A stretch of 64,000 nt of DNA from Nematostella vectensis (GCF_932526225.1 NC_064037.1:4608703-4672702); one strand, 5' to 3'. Positions 10,140-24,113 are shown, numbered from the stretch's first letter. A program made the numbers and translations. The notes: a model not told the origin generated them from the sequence alone.

Positions 10140-13100
10140 CTTAATATATGTCGGCTTTTTAAGAAAGTGCTTCCGAAAGGTGTGGTCTTGTAGCTTTTGC
10201 CATTACATTACTGCAGCGTTTTATTTACTAGTGTGTGCTTGATGCTTTTAATTGCCTGGATTTTTGTCTGAAGCGTGCTCGTGCGCATGCAGGAAAAGCA
10301 GTTTGCACAATTTGTTTATTTGCCAAGTTATTATTAAGTTTAAACGTCAACACATGTGGGTTTTAGGGAGATACTAATGATTAGTCATTTAGGTTCCAAC
10401 CAACAGTCTCAAGGGTATCGGTTCAGCTTAAGTTCCGGGGAAACAACTGAAAAGTAAAACTCATTTGCGGCACTGAAGCCCAACATCGGCCTTCTAACAA
10501 TGGGTGAGGTCGCTCAAGACCCCAAAATTTCTCACAGTCCATCTACAAAACAGGAAGCCTGATAAGAACACCAGGTACTGGGCTGTTTTACCTCATCTTA
10601 CCTCTGGTCGCCAAAAACTAAACGCCCCTCGAAATCGGTTCTCCATCAGTAGAATGACGAGAGAGATCCCGGCCCCTCCCCCCAGGATGATGAAGACACC
10701 CGCAAGGTGATGCAGTTCTAGACTCATTGGCTGGTTGGAGACCACGGCGTCCTTAAGATTACACTCGGACATCGCATCCCACCACTTGTATCGGATTCTC
10801 TCAACCTCACCTTCCTCGCGCAGCTAACAAAAGAAATGATAAATTGTCTGTAGGGTGTGTCTTGCTTTTGTAATGAATGATGATGATGGTGGTGGTGTAG
10901 GCCATGATAACGATGACACTAGTGATTGTGTAGTAGTGGTGATGGTGGTTGTGATGATGATGATGACCATGATAATGATGACCATGGTGATGCTGATAAT
11001 GATGATGATGGGTTATTAGAAAAAAAAACACTCACATATGTAGTTTTCAGAAAGATGGGCCTAATCCGAACTGCTATTTACCTTAATGATAACATTTATT
11101 ATCCTTTTGTAAAGTGATTAAACCCTGGAATTCGGAGCATTAACTGCCTTACCTGAAGAATAGCCACTGAGATGCCATCTGTCCACTCGGAGTTCCTCTG
11201 CAGCCCCAGTGCGTAGCTCTTCGCGTCCAGCAAATTCTTGACGAGCATTGTATTACAGGGCTTTCTCTGGTTGTAGTAGTCAAGCGACGGCTGGTCAGTC
11301 AGGTACGCGAAGGGCGTGGTTCGAGACCGGTTGACACCCTCATCTGTACCCTTCACAAAAGTGTTGAGGGTGCTCATCTTGCCAAACATCTTCTTGTAGA
11401 TTCGGACTTTTGACTTTTCGAAGAACGAGAACAGCGAACCGCCCTGTTGGACACCGTATTTGAAGACGTCCTGAGCGACTAGGTCTTCTAGAGAGTTGAT
11501 GATAGATTTGGAGTTTTGAGCTAGAAAATACAACAGCAGCTGATTCACCATTATTAGCTTGTCGTTTGTGAGGCCTGAAATGCTCGCTTTAGCTTCCTGG
11601 GCGCTTATTCAGTTTATCCTGAGGGGTAGTAATTTGAGAATGAGCGCTAATTTGAAGCTGTTGTTATTTCATAATTGCCTATATTAATGCAAGCGTCAAG
11701 GTTCGACTAGCATGGGGCAGCTTGTTTTATCCTTATTGTTATTGTCAAGATGTATCGACTACAAGAAGAGAAGGGCAAGTGTGCCACCGCGGGCACTACA
11801 ATTGTCTTTCTTTTAATGTTTACACGGCATTGTATCATCCAAAGTAAAGGATGCAGGGCTAAAAAAGTAAATGTGCTTTTTGCTAACGGATGAAAGAACA
11901 TCTTGTGCTCAAAACCTTATAAAACCACTGTATGGCTTAGCAATTAATAACACTGCCCAACCTGTGAAAAACGCCGCCAAGTTCGCAGTGTAGGTGGATA
12001 TTAGGATAAGTGTAAAGAGCCAGAAGGACGCCGCCAGAACTCGTCCGGAGCCCGACCGAGGGGTGTTGTCCCCACCCTGTTGAAGAATGGACCCCGTAGC
12101 GAACCACAGACTGTTAGGCAAGCTGAACTCGTCACCTTCGCCCTCGCCAGTATTCTTGGCTTCGGCTCGAAACCCATAAGGGCTAAACCGGTCAAGAATC
12201 CACATCAGTATGGTGACGGCTCCAACCTAAGATTAGATTTTTACTTAAGTGCACATGTTTACGTCACTCAAAAAAAAAAGAATGAATATGAATGAGCTTC
12301 GGCTCGAAGGACCATATTGGGAACTGTGACAAAGGTCTGATAGATGCTAACTACAACTGTACTAGAGGTTCTTATACCGCCAAAACCCCGAACGCACGAA
12401 AAACGAACCGAGATTTATACCTTGTCCAGCTGAGAAAACGCACATCCCTTCTCATCCCCTGACCCTAGTTCCAACTCAACTTGAACAAATCCTAGATGTC
12501 TGTCATGTAAGCGATCCCAAAATCCCTATTACCTAACGATACCAAGTCCACACTCGACTTGCAAATTACAACAGCTCTTACCACCAGGCAACAACACGCC
12601 CATAGATCTTTCTGGAAAGGCATTAGAAACGCGAAGAGGTCCACGTCCTCTTCCAGGGGCTTCTGTAGAATCATGGCGATGCGAAAATCAAGGAACGGCT
12701 TACTGAAGTCGATCACTTGTTCTCTTTCAGCCGTAATAGTAATCGGGCCAATTGCAATATCTGCTTCCTACAGAAAAGCAAAAAGGAAAATTTTCCCATT
12801 TTCTCGTTTATCCTAGAAAAATACCAAATACGAGAAAGTATCAATTTCAATCGGTTGATTTGTAGAAGCTATTGCGATATTCTTGATTAAATTTGGTGAA
12901 TATATTATAAAACTTCAGTTAGGTATTTCCAAATTTCATCACATTTGTCGTCTACTATAGAATTAAAAAACAATAAAAAATGTGTAGCTTAGTAGGGGTC
13001 TTTAGTGCAGGATTTGAAAACATACATAAAATTTCGTATCTGCTTCCTCTTAGGGTAAACCTTTAAGAATTTAAATGCAAAATCTACTAATAGCGTCACA

Positions 13101-16100
13101 AAACAATACTTGAAGTTATTAATGGATATTTTGACTGCCTAGTCGAGATTTATGGAAAGTAAATAATACACTTCGGAAGGGGAAAATAAGGCCATGGCTA
13201 ATAAATTGAGGTAGCGATACTTGACAAATATTTTGGACTTGATAGGCCACTTAATAGAGGCTCCACTATTCAAGGTGAACGGAACGTACTTGTCGGACAA
13301 GTTCTCCTAGGATTCCTCTCCACTCTCCGTTCTTCACAGAGCCGTACGATTTCTCTTTGCTTATCCTGATTTCGTATTTAACGTTCAGTTTCTCAGCCAG
13401 CAGGTCCAACAGGTCCTTACTGAAGCCCATGAATCTATCGTTCCCTTTCAACAGCGATGCATTGTCTTTCATTATCATGAAAGGAGCGTCCTGAAACAGA
13501 ATCAAGTTTTCTATAAGTATAAACCTATTTTAGATAATAAGGTTGCACTTTTGGAATTCAAGTTTCTTAGCCCGCGTGTTCACATTGTGATTTCAAATTA
13601 TACCTTTTTGAACAAGTAATTGGTGGATGCGCAAATTCTCTCACTAGATCATCGGAAAGGTCGTCTGAATAAAATTCTCCAAATTGATACGGGGTAAAGG
13701 CATAATTATTAAAATACAACCCTTCAATAAGGTTTTGATATTCGAGAAGAAATAACTTGAAAATATACCAAGAGGTTGTTTCAAAACAATAACTAGTACT
13801 GGCGATTTCCATAGTTTGCAAAACCCAATGAAACCCCTTGATATATATTTAATGGCTTTGTACATAACCGAATAAAGAGGTTGGTTCATAGAGCCCTTTA
13901 GTTGGCTAGCTGGCTAGATGCTATACCTCCTTGGTAGTGACAATGATAACGCGGTCATTCTCTCGGTGTTTCCGCATGAATTCCTCCTTTCGCTCACATT
14001 CCGTCTCTTCCCAGTACTGACCGTTCCAGTTGACCAGGTTGTCCCTCTGTAAGCTTACCAGGTTGCTGTTGGTCGTTATGGTCAGTTGGCCAATCTACAG
14101 ATTGTATATTTTTTTTTAGTCTAATTTTTCTACTGTAATAACAAAGTATTTTTAAATACTTAAAAGTAAGATGGGGGTGTTTTATTAGCTTTCGGGCTTA
14201 CTGTTGCGTAATTCGCAACATGACAAAGAGGACACAAATAACACGGCGGACGTTTTATAAAACTATGCGCAAGCCGTAGATTTTCTCCTCTTATTCGGAG
14301 TGTTCTTGGAGCAAAAATATTTATTTTCGAGAAACTTATTCCTTTGACGCCCGTTCCAATTCCGCAAAAATATTTGCCACTTTCAGATGTGAGGACTAAC
14401 AGCTCCATTTAACCATGGACACTTATTTTTGCTTTGGTTCTATACCTTGTATTTGTGAGAGAATAATGTTTGTGATTGAACTTGAATGTTGATGATGTCA
14501 AACTCGTCCACCACACGCTCATTTGAACCGTCCGTCTTGAACTGAATAGTTCCCGTCAGTCCTTGCATATTGATCTGCAAAAAAGCCACCAAAACCATCT
14601 TACCCTTTTCAAAACTCCGGGATAGCCTATCCTTTGAAAAAAAAAGTAGGTACCAGGTTTATTGAGAAGGTTTACACCACCATTTGTATATTAAAAAAAA
14701 TTTGTCATTTCCTTTTGTAAAGAGGGGGGTATTTAAACATATGGCGGTTGGAAAATGTATGGATTTTAGTTCCCCCATACATTTTTTCAAACCGAAGAAG
14801 GGCAACGAGCCCCACTGCATCAACCACTTGAGTTTTCCTCCTCCTGCGTCGAGATACGATTCTTACCGTTTTCAGAAAATCCAAAATGGTTTCGCCCGTA
14901 TCTGTTGTCACGGCTGGGTTAAATTGGCAGCCTTTTCCCTGATTCTTGTCTTCCACCAGGAACGTGTTCTTCATCATCTCCCCTATGGCCTTAACGACCA
15001 CGTACAGCGAATCATTCAGTACGGCGTACGTTAGCTACAGGAAAAAAATAAAGTCATTATACGTTCGCATAGTATGCTGGGGGGGTTACCAGGGGGGTGG
15101 CCCAGGCAAAATACAGTGAATGTATTAGACATTATCTTAAAAACAGGAAAAATGCCTTGAAAGGGCCTTTTGGACCCCCTCCTGTTTAAAATCTATTTGT
15201 GCCAGCTTCCAAAACTCCCTACCGCATAAAAGCTATTTCCGGTGTGATTTTTTCACGGTCAGATATCTTGCATGTTCACACAGCAAAACTTTTTTATCAT
15301 ACCACAATAATTGTTGCATAAAGGTATTGTTTGCATTGTATTAGTGGAGTTTTCTCGGTTCTTTTTGAAGTCACGTGTTGACATGATGCCGGTCACGTCA
15401 CATGTACTATAGTATCTATTGTATATCCCTATTATACCGTCATCTATTATACTGGCATCTATTGTATATCCCTATTATACCGGCATTTATTATACTGGCA
15501 TCTATTGTATATCCCTATTTTACCGTCTGTTGCCATGGTATTAGCACTTCACATGCACTATTGTATGGAGTGGGTAAGACTTAAATGATTCTATTATACC
15601 ATCTGTTGTCATGGTGTCTATTGTATATCCCTATTATACCATCTGTTGTTATGGCATCTATTGTATATCCCTATTATACAATCTGTTGTCATTGTATCTA
15701 TTGTATATCCCTATTATACCATCTGTTGTCATGGTATCTATTGTATATCACTATTGCATCATCTGTTGTTATCCCTATTATACCATCTGTCGTCATGGTA
15801 TATATTGTATATCCCTATTATATCCTGTGTCGTCATGGTATCTATTGTATATCCCTATTATACCATCTGTTGTCATGGTATCTATGGTATATCCCTTTTA
15901 TACCATCTGTTGTCATGGTATCTATTAGACATCCCTATTATACTATCTGTTGTCATGGTACCATCTGTTGTTATCCCTATTATACCATCTGTCGTCATGG
16001 TATCTATTGTATATCCCTATAATACCATCTGTTGTCATGGTATCTATTGTATATCTCTATTATACCATCTGTTGTCATGGTATCTATTGTATATCCCTAT

Positions 16101-19100
16101 TATACCATCTGTGGTCATGGTTCTATTGTATATCCCTATTATATCCTGTGTCCTCATGGTATCTATTGTATATCCCTATTATATCCTGTGTCGTCATGGT
16201 ATCTATTGTAAAACTCTATTATACCATCTGTTGTCATGGTTCTATTGTATATCCCTATTATATCCTGTGTCCTCATGGTATCTATTGTATATCCCTATTA
16301 TATCCTGTGTCGTCATGGTATCTATTGTAAAACCCTGGTATATCCTGTGTCGTCATGGTATCTATTGTATATCCCTATCATATCCTGTGTTGTCATGGTA
16401 TCTATTGTATATCCCTATTATATCCTGTGTTGTCATGGTATCTATTGTATATCCCTTTTATACCATCTGTTGTCATGGTATCTATTGTATATCCCTATTA
16501 TACCATCTGTTGTCATGGTATCTATTGTATATCCCTTTTATACCATCTGTTGTCATGGTATCTATTGTATATCCCTATCATATCCTGTGTCGTCAAGGTA
16601 TCTATTGTATATCCCTATTATATCCTGTGTTGTCATGGTATCTATTGTATATCCCTATTATATCCTGTGTTGTCATGGTATCTATTGTATATCCCTATTA
16701 TATCCTGTGTTGTCATGGTATCTATTGTATATCCCTATTATACCCTGTGTCGTCAAGGTATCTATTGTATATCCCCATCATATCCTGTGTCGTCAAGGTA
16801 TCTATTGTATATCCCTATTATATCCTGTGTCGTCATGGTATCTATTGTATATCCCTATCATATCCTGTGTCGTCAAGGTATCTATTGTATATCCCTATCA
16901 TATCCTGTGTCGTCAAGGTATCTATTGTATATCCCTATCATATCCTTTGTCGTCAAGGGATCTATTGTATATCCCTATTATATCCTGTGTCGTTAAGGTA
17001 TCTATTGTATATCCCTATTATATCCTGTGTCGTCAAGGTATCTATTGTATATCCCTATTATATCCTGTGTTGTCATGGTATCTATTGTATATCCCTATTA
17101 TATCCTGTGTTGTCATGGTATCTATTGTATATCCCTATTATATCCTGTGTCGTCAAGGTATCTATTGTATATCCCTATTATATCCTGTGTCGTCAAGGTA
17201 TCTATTGTATATCCCTATCATATCCTGTGTTGTCATGGTATCTATTGTATATCCCTATTATATCCTGTGTCGTCATGGTATCTATTGTATATCCCTATTA
17301 TATCCTGTGACGTCATGGTATCTATTGTATATCCCTATTATATCCTGTGTTGTCATGGTATCTATTGTATATCCCTCTTATATCCTGTGTCGTCATGGTA
17401 TCTATTGTATATTCCTATTATATCCTGTGTTGTCATGGTATCTATTGTATATCCCTATCATATCCTGTGTTGTCATGGTATCTATTGTATATCCCTATCA
17501 TATCCTGTGTCGTCAAGGTATCTATTGTATATCCCTATCATATCCTGTGTCGTCAAGGGATCTATTGTATATCCCTATTATATCCTGTGTCGTTAAGGTA
17601 TCTATTGTATATCCCTATTATATCCTGTGTCGTCAAGGTATCTATTGTATATCCCTATTATATCCTGTGTTGTCATGGTATCTATTGTATATCCCTATTA
17701 TATCCTGTGTTGTCAAGGTATCTATTGTATATCCCTATCATATCCTGTGTTGTCATGGTATCTATTGTATATCCCTATTATATCCTGTGTTGTCATGGTA
17801 TCTATTGTATATCCCTATTATATCCTGTGTCGGCAAGGTATCTATTGTATATCCCTATTATATCCTGTGTCGTCAAGGTATCTATTGTATATCCCTATCA
17901 TATCCTGTGTTGTCATGGTATCTATTGTATATCCCTTTTATATCCTGTGTCGTCATGGTATCTATTGTATATCCCTATTATATCCTGTGACGTCATGGTA
18001 TCTATTGTATATCCCTATTATATCCTGTGTTGTCATGGTATCTATTGTATATCCCTATCATATCCTGTGTTGTCATGGTATCTATTGTATATCCCTATCA
18101 TATCCTGTGTCGTCAAGGGATCTATTGTATATCCCTATCATATCCTGTGTCGTCAAGGGATCTATTGTATATCCCTATTATATCCTGTGTCGTTAAGGTA
18201 TCTATTGTATATCCCTATTATATCCTGTGTCGTCAAGGTATCTATTGTATATCCCTATTATATCCTGTGTTATCATGACACCTCTTACCCCTGTTACGTT
18301 AGGTGCTGCCATGGCATTCCTCTCAGCTTCCCGTCTCAGTTTTCTGGCACCATGCATTTGTAGACGTAGTCCCAGCAAGCCACGTAATGCGAGTGCGGAG
18401 ATGTTCCCGGGAATATCCTAAAGCAATGTAAGAAATTCAGATAGAGTAAGACTTGACACCAAAGATGGTTATGATGTTGTGTGTGATAATACTGATTGCA
18501 ATGGTAATTGCGATGACGATTATTGTATGATGATGATGATGGTGGTGATGATAATGGTGATGGTCTTCGTGGAGGCGATGGCGAGGTTGTAGAGACAATG
18601 ATATGGCGATGATTAACATTATACTGGAAATGACGATGATGATAATGTAGATAAAGAGGAATGATAGCTGTCGTGCTGAGGTGATCGTGTGGCTGAGCAT
18701 GACTCTTTAAATGATACCGAGCAGGTAAGTTATTTTATTTCTGAATACACTCTTTTTTTATAAGAACCTTCTTTATAAGAACCTTCAGCCTGAGATTTCA
18801 CCAAATTTTAAGAACATGCCGAGGCTCAGATAGCAGAATTTGTTTTCTTTTTTGTCCTGATGCGTACGAAAATGCAGAATCAAATTGTGCTCATAGACAA
18901 TTGCTATTGATCATTAGTGTAATTCTCTTCCTAATAATGAATTGGGTAATATTCTTATATACACTAAAATTTAAGAGCATTGTTAACAACATATTTAGCC
19001 TTAAAATGTCCCAAAAATAAGAACGGCCCAGCTTCAACTGAAAATTAGACGTTCTTATAAAAAAGGGTGTATTTCATACCATATTTGGAGTAATCCATTT

Positions 19101-22027
19101 AGAGTCCTTGTCGATGCATCCTACTCTCATAGCCTGCAAAACAGCATCAAAAACACACCCGGGGACTCGTAAGAGGCCTTTTACGTGATCTGCCCCTGGC
19201 TACACCAATGAGTTGAATAATGGGCCATTTTCAAGATAATGAGGGTCCTGTGGTGTTTCACCTCGAAAGCTAGGCTTTAGAAGGTATGATTATGTTTTGT
19301 TGACAGCCGTTTTGAAACATTTAACAACCTATTTTTTGCTTCTTGATAAAAAGGAAAAACTTGATAGTATTGTTATTAGGTGTCATTTATCAGTCAAACG
19401 AAATTTAAGTCTTACCCACTCCATGATGATTGTCGTCTCGGCTGGATCACAAACCAGAACAACATACATGACCTTTGACCTTAGGAGCACAGTCAGGGCG
19501 CGCTGGGACTCACGGTAGTTTTCTATCACTAGTTCCGGCATCATGTATGGTATCACATACCCGCCTTGGCGGGCTAATGAGAAAACCTTAGACCCAAGGA
19601 GGGCCTGCTTTCCTGTAAGCAACGTCATAGAAGAATTTTACAAGATAAAGATATGTGTGTGGATTTCATTGTAACAGGATTCCTGTGGTGCAATACTCGT
19701 TTCTAGGGCTCACTGGTATAAAATAATATGGCTTGTGGATCTATGGAGTGTTTCTCTCAACCAATTGCATGTTTGGCAATTATCTACTTGTTCTGGGGCT
19801 TCTATGAGTAAATACACATGAAAGATATTTCAAGCAAGGAATGAAACCTGCCAATGTCAAGAAAGTCGATAGGTATACTGCCAAAGTCCCGGATTTTCTT
19901 GTTGTATTCGCTTCAGCAGTCATCTTTCATTAAATAAAGCTATAAAATACCGAGAATAATGGTGTCTCGCCGGAATACAGCAGATGTCTGAGCTAAACAA
20001 GTAACTCTAATACGTCATCTAGGTATACAGTCCCTTAATTCCCCAACTGATGTGATGATGATAATGCATTATTGGCAGGCTAGGGTTGGTCCTTTAATTC
20101 GTTTTACTTTCTGTTACTTTCTACTCACGTTCGGCTAGGATAGCGACTTTCTGGTGCTTGGTTTTGATGTAGTAGTGTAGTAAGTGGACCGTAGCTGCCG
20201 CTGTTTCGTCTTGGGGAGGCATGAGAGTGAAGAAATAGTCGCTTGCCCATCCTCCCCGCACTTTAGGCTTCAGAACAACCATGGGGATCTGTAGGAGCTC
20301 CGCCAGAGCGTACGACCGCTCGTCACCAAAAGACAGGTCGAAGATGCAACTTGAACTGCGAAGCTCCCTTGCTGCCTCTAGCAAACAGAAAATGGCGGAC
20401 ATGTGGTCATTGTGTCCCGGGGGGTTGGGGGGCTCTCCAGAAGTAGACGGGGGTGATCGTCCTATCTTTTACGGTACAAAATTTCGACCAGCTGCTTTCA
20501 TCCCTTAGGGGTTGTTGAAGAATTTTTCCGATTTTGCTAACTCTTAGGGTATAAAATTCGACCAACTGGTATTATTTAGGGGGTGTTAAATGTTTTTTTT
20601 AATTCTGCTATCTCTTGGGGTTAAAAATTCCTTCGACCACACACAATTTGCTATCTCCTAGGGGTAAGAATTGCTGTTGACCACACCCAAAGTGTTGTAC
20701 CTTAGGGTTAAAATTGATTTTGCCGACGATCAACCCCGTCTGTCTTCATCGTAGTATACCCCGGGCATTGTGTCCAATTAACTATTGTCATGGTATTGCC
20801 TCCTAACTGCAACACACTCCGCGCCTAATTTTAACTGTTCCGTCGGTATAAGCCATAGTCCATGAAAGCAATTCGAGAGTTCCTCAGATCTCTCCTGACA
20901 ATTGACTTGTTAAAAGTATGTTTTTTTGTATTTTTTAAGGGGGGGGGGCAAGTGGTGGTGCGGTGCCTGTCATTCACATCACGGACATATAATTTAATCA
21001 CCACATTTTATAATCATAACCCACTATTTAGTAGTTTACAGACACTTTCCATCCAAAATCTAAAAAAAAGCTGATGTTACATTTTCCCGCCAAAAAGTTT
21101 AGTTCGCGCGCTATCCCAATGTCCACAGGTAGCCCATTTTGCTTACTGCATCCGAGTATTTCGTTCCCAATTGTCTTGAATGAGATAGTTTTGAGACTTT
21201 GGTCGTAAGGTAGGGGCTGGTACTTGTTGAGTCTTCGAACACCGGCCAGGAAAGACTTGTAAAGCACTTCGTCATTTGGATGGTATAGGACTCCTGGAAA
21301 AGAAGAGAAACAAAAAATGTATTCCCTTTTCTCCCCTTTCGATCTTATCGTTCATCCCTGAAAACTAGGATGCATTTTATTGCTTTTTTTCGTGAATAGA
21401 GAGGGTGCGATTTTTACCTGTTTTTCGTTTGTTGTTATGAGCTATGTAAACAGGGAGGCTTTGTTTTTTCTTTTATTTTTTTCTTTCGCATTATCCCCCG
21501 TCTTAATAGTTTGATGCGCAATTTTAGATATTTCATTCACGATAAAGTTTTTGGAAATTTTTCCATCGGGTAATAAACAAATCTTAATGAACAGCTCTCA
21601 AAAATAATATGCAGTGGTATTTTGTTGTGCGTTCCTTTAAGAACGCATTGATGGTTCTAAAATATTCATCATACTGCTACTTTTTACGAAATGTGAGGCA
21701 TACTTTTCTAGTCACACAAGTCTTAATGATTCTCAGTTAACAAAACGAATTTGTCTATTTTGCCTTTTATTACAAACTTGAAGTTCATATACAAATATTT
21801 AAATTTCAAGAATGTTCTCTTGTGGCAATAAAATATTAACTGATCGAAAACGACAATGACGTTTTTTAAACACAACTTTGCTCATAATTAATCAAAATAC
21901 AGTAAAGAAATTGAACTTATTGTATTTTCGTTTATTTACCTGCAATATTTCTGACCTCCAAGGGATTCACGAAGGCGATATTGATCCAAATTACCAGGCT
22001 TAGAACCAAACTTGTCTTTAGAAACAT
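9816..22027 (-). CDS. Ionotropic glutamate receptor A, complete 15-exon model
   Basis: This is a ligand-gated cation channel subunit of about 964 residues. Exons in transcript order: 21940-22027, 21147-21293, 20129-20377, 19416-19612, 19080-19133, 18289-18417, 14867-15034, 14446-14574, 13927-14094, 13290-13490, 12582-12767, 11962-12226, 11153-11520, 10602-10823, 9816-10139. All junctions are GT-AG and the frame is open throughout. Lengths of exons 1, 2, 4, 5, 7 and 10-12 equal those of receptor B, and exon 13 equals B's two S2 exons joined. Domain order is signal peptide, amino-terminal domain (about 25-430), S1, M1, pore loop, M3, S2, M4, C-tail. The donor of exon 12 (GTTGGG) is weak. The last exon's acceptor (near 10140) has a poor pyrimidine tract and is the least certain junction. 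The protein acts at the plasma membrane, probably as a tetramer. Confidence 0.9.
10602..13490 (-). CDS. Receptor A: ligand-binding and channel exons 10-14
   Basis: Exons 10-11 form S1. The agonist-binding P-I-T-I-T-A-E-R motif places Thr520 and Arg525 at the sites that hold the agonist alpha-carboxyl, followed by D-F-S-K-P-F. M1 is split by intron 11. Exon 12 holds the pore loop with S-I-L-Q-Q-G-G-D, so the Q/R site (Gln621) is Gln, and M3 with T-Y-T-A-N-L-A-A-F. Exon 13 is S2: Y-G-V-Q-Q-G-G-S-L gives Ser689 followed by Leu690, and A-Y-L-T-D gives Asp736 where AMPA and kainate receptors have Glu. The Cys pair of S2 (K-P-C-N-T-M and S-E-C) is present. Exon 14 holds M4. Ser, hydrophobic, Asp resembles the glycine-binding GluN1 pocket. 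Confidence 0.9.
10870..11012. repeat. (GAT)n microsatellite, receptor A intron 13
   Basis: An impure GAT/GGT trinucleotide tract lies between the S2 and M4 exons of receptor A. Short open frames across it, rich in His or Asp, are artefacts of the repeat. Confidence 0.8.
13927..22027 (-). CDS. Receptor A: signal peptide and amino-terminal domain exons 1-9
   Basis: Exon 1 encodes a signal peptide (residues 1 to about 22: Met-Phe-Leu-Lys, then a hydrophobic run). The mature start, near G-V-L-Y-H-P-N-D-E, matches the position of the first strand of the LIVBP-like clamshell. Exon 3 carries the hallmark C-I-F-D-L-S-F-G-D-E-R-S stretch and ends V-A-I-L-A-E. Exon 4 has P-Y-M-M-P-E-L-V-I. Exon 7 begins L-T-Y-A-V-L-N-D-S-L-Y. 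Exon 8 has the G-L-T-G-T-I-Q-F strand typical of this domain, and exon 9 closes it. In iGluRs this domain guides subunit assembly. The ATG at 22027 is chosen because it gives the signal peptide and the same 88-base first exon as receptor B. Confidence 0.85.
15400..18275. repeat. 40-bp minisatellite, about 72 copies, receptor A intron 6
   Basis: The unit reads TATCCTGTGTCGTCATGGTA then TCTATTGTATATCCCTATTA. The array is diverged at its 15.4-16.3 kb end and homogeneous toward 18.2 kb. A block carrying the GGGATC variant recurs at 16921, 17521 and 18121, a 600-base (15-unit) higher-order period. The array ends about 14 bases from the donor of exon 6 (18288). Because 40 is not a multiple of 3, three units give a 120-base frame, so long open frames of up to 584 codons appear on plus. 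They encode only a Y-C-I-S-L-L-Y-P-V-L type repeat and are not genes. Confidence 0.95.
18510..18660. repeat. GAT-rich microsatellite, receptor A intron 5
   Basis: An interrupted GAT/GGT tract lies just upstream (in transcript sense) of exon 6 of receptor A. It is non-coding. Confidence 0.65.
20445..20741. mobile_element. MITE-like element with terminal inverted repeats, receptor A intron 2
   Basis: The ends AGACGGGGGTGATCGTC and, inverted, GACGATCAACCCCGTCT pair over about 16 positions. The inside holds four or five diverged copies of a unit of about 60 bases around CTTAGGG-TTAAAATT-CGACCA. No coding capacity is seen. It sits about 70 bases from the acceptor of exon 3. Confidence 0.6.
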
Positions 22028-24107
22028 GACCAAGGGGAAGCGTGTGTCGCGATAAGAACTGCGCCCAGAAACAACAGTAGATCTAGTACCGTGATGGCTT
22101 CATTCCCAGTACACCTGGCTCGTTGAATCCTTTAATCTTGGCCTTACGGACGCGCCAAAATGTTAAGGTGTGAGTGCGCGAAGTGTTAAAACTCGTCCGA
22201 GGAACATGCCAAGCGATTAAACAACGTGTGATCAAACTGCTTTGGACTGGTCAGTTGTAAATTCTTGTGGGTTAGATGGATTATCTCTTAGAATTTAAAA
22301 AAAGAAAATAAATATTATATTTTAATTAATCAAATTAACCGATCGGTAGGTTTTTGTGACAATTTTGTGCGTTTCAAGGTCTAGCGCAGTGGAAACTGAA
22401 AGGATAATGTGGCACAATTTGCCTTTTGGCTACAACAACATTCTAATGCACGTAAGGTCAATTTGATGCTTTATAAATTGCTTCAGATAATTGTTTTGAT
22501 GATGTACCACTTTTCTAAACGACTTTAAGAGTAAGCTATTTGAGGTGATCAAATATTCTTTCATCAACCCTTGTGGTGAAGTAAAGTTGTTGAAGTATCT
22601 GAGTAAACAACACCAGTAGCGGATCTACGGGGGGGGGGGGGGGGGGGGGGTTAGAAAGAGGAACATTTTTGGAGAGAACTCGAGGGCGCAGGAGGGCTAG
22701 GTTTGCAAAAAGTCACACATGAGTATTTGTATGTATATTTGTAATGTGCTGTGAGAGTTCTATTGAAGAAGGCCTTCCACGCCGCCATTTTATGCTCCCG
22801 CTCAATGGCGAGTAACAAAAAGAATCCATTTCCATCGGCTATCAAGCAAGCAACTGAGAAACGTTTACTCAAATATCATTGAAAGAGTATTAGACTTCAA
22901 TCGTGGATGGTTATTTTGAAATTTTCTTGCAAATAAACAGATGCATTTTCAATTATAAACAATAGCTTAAGGCCTTGAATGTGTTTATCGCTCTTAGGAA
23001 GTGTGGTCTAAGATCTTAAGAATCAGAAATCTAGGGCTTTAAAGTATGTCTTTCGTTTACACAAAAGATTATGTTGTCACAACAGCTTTCAATCATTATT
23101 TCAAGAACCATCTTTAAACTAGCGCCTTTAATTACCCTAATAGGGCACTTTATAAATGTGGCTAATTGGCAATGAGACCCTGTAGGTTTCAAATGCGATG
23201 TTTGGGTTATCGAGATACTGAGATGCGTTTTTTGCGGCTATTTAGTTCATTCACAGTCTATCATTTAAAATATCTGAAAGTGCATGTTTCGAGCACGTGC
23301 CCGTTTTTTAAGTGGACAATTAGGGCGCAGGTGAAGAGGAGGGAGAATCGGTTATAGTAAAATTTTTATCCTATAGCCCGTGCACTCTCCCAAACGCAAA
23401 CGTTTCTTGACCACAGTGGGCACGATTTACAGTGTTGGGTGGGGATGGGGGTTTTAGTGTTGTTTTATAAATGTTATTTCAGGCGGAAACGGACCGTAAA
23501 TCGCTTCTCAGGTTCTAATGAACGAGGGAGGCTAAAGGGATAAACTAGGACATCAAACAATGAAATATTTTTTCGTCTTTATTTCACTAAAGCAGATAAT
23601 CACAATGACCTCAACACTAATGCCACTAACAACATTGTTTCCTACCACCGCAACGGGCCCAGGATCACCATCTAAAAGAGGGATCCAATAAACGTATGGC
23701 GAGAGACAAATTTAGGTCTTAGACCTCATACATTGTTTTTTTAAATTTTCAGTCCGAATGGGGACGAGGCCTATCCCGGAACCCCTAAATCCCACTTTGT
23801 AAAAGACACAGAAGGGTTCAACTCTTCGGGTTTTAGACCTCAACTGTTACTTTGAGAACTTCAACTTCTGCTTTCTAAGGTTTCGGTACCAAGCGTCCGT
23901 CACTTTCTCAACCGGCTACCAGGGTGGCTAACTCAAGTCATTTTCAATAATCCACTTTTTAGGCCCTGCTTTCGTCATTCAAATACTTTACAGTTTTTTT
24001 CCTAGAATTTCAAAGTTCCCTTTTGGAATTATATTATGCTAGATCTAAAGGAAAGAGGTGCATGATGGGACAGACAAATAAGATAATCACCTAAAACATG
24101 GCTTCAT
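22028..24107. other. Spacer between receptors A and B
   Basis: This stretch would contain the promoter of receptor A. I see a poly-G run near 22629-22650 and no exon, tRNA or clear core promoter element. Open frames at 22651-22872 and 23166-23357 have no recognisable features. Confidence 0.4.
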
Positions 24108-24113
24108 TTTATT
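24108..24113 (-). terminator. Probable polyadenylation signal of receptor B
   Basis: The minus strand reads AATAAA about 150 bases beyond the TAG of receptor B. Confidence 0.45.

Noticed and set aside
10807-11031. His-rich 74-codon frame
   Set aside because: Antisense of a GAT microsatellite inside receptor A intron 13.
15585-18363. Very long plus-strand open frames (up to 584 codons) of Y-C-I-S-L-L-Y-P-V type repeats
   Set aside because: They arise because the 40-bp unit has no stop in several frames. All three plus frames are open, there is no unique sequence, and the region is the intron between two well-supported exons of receptor A.
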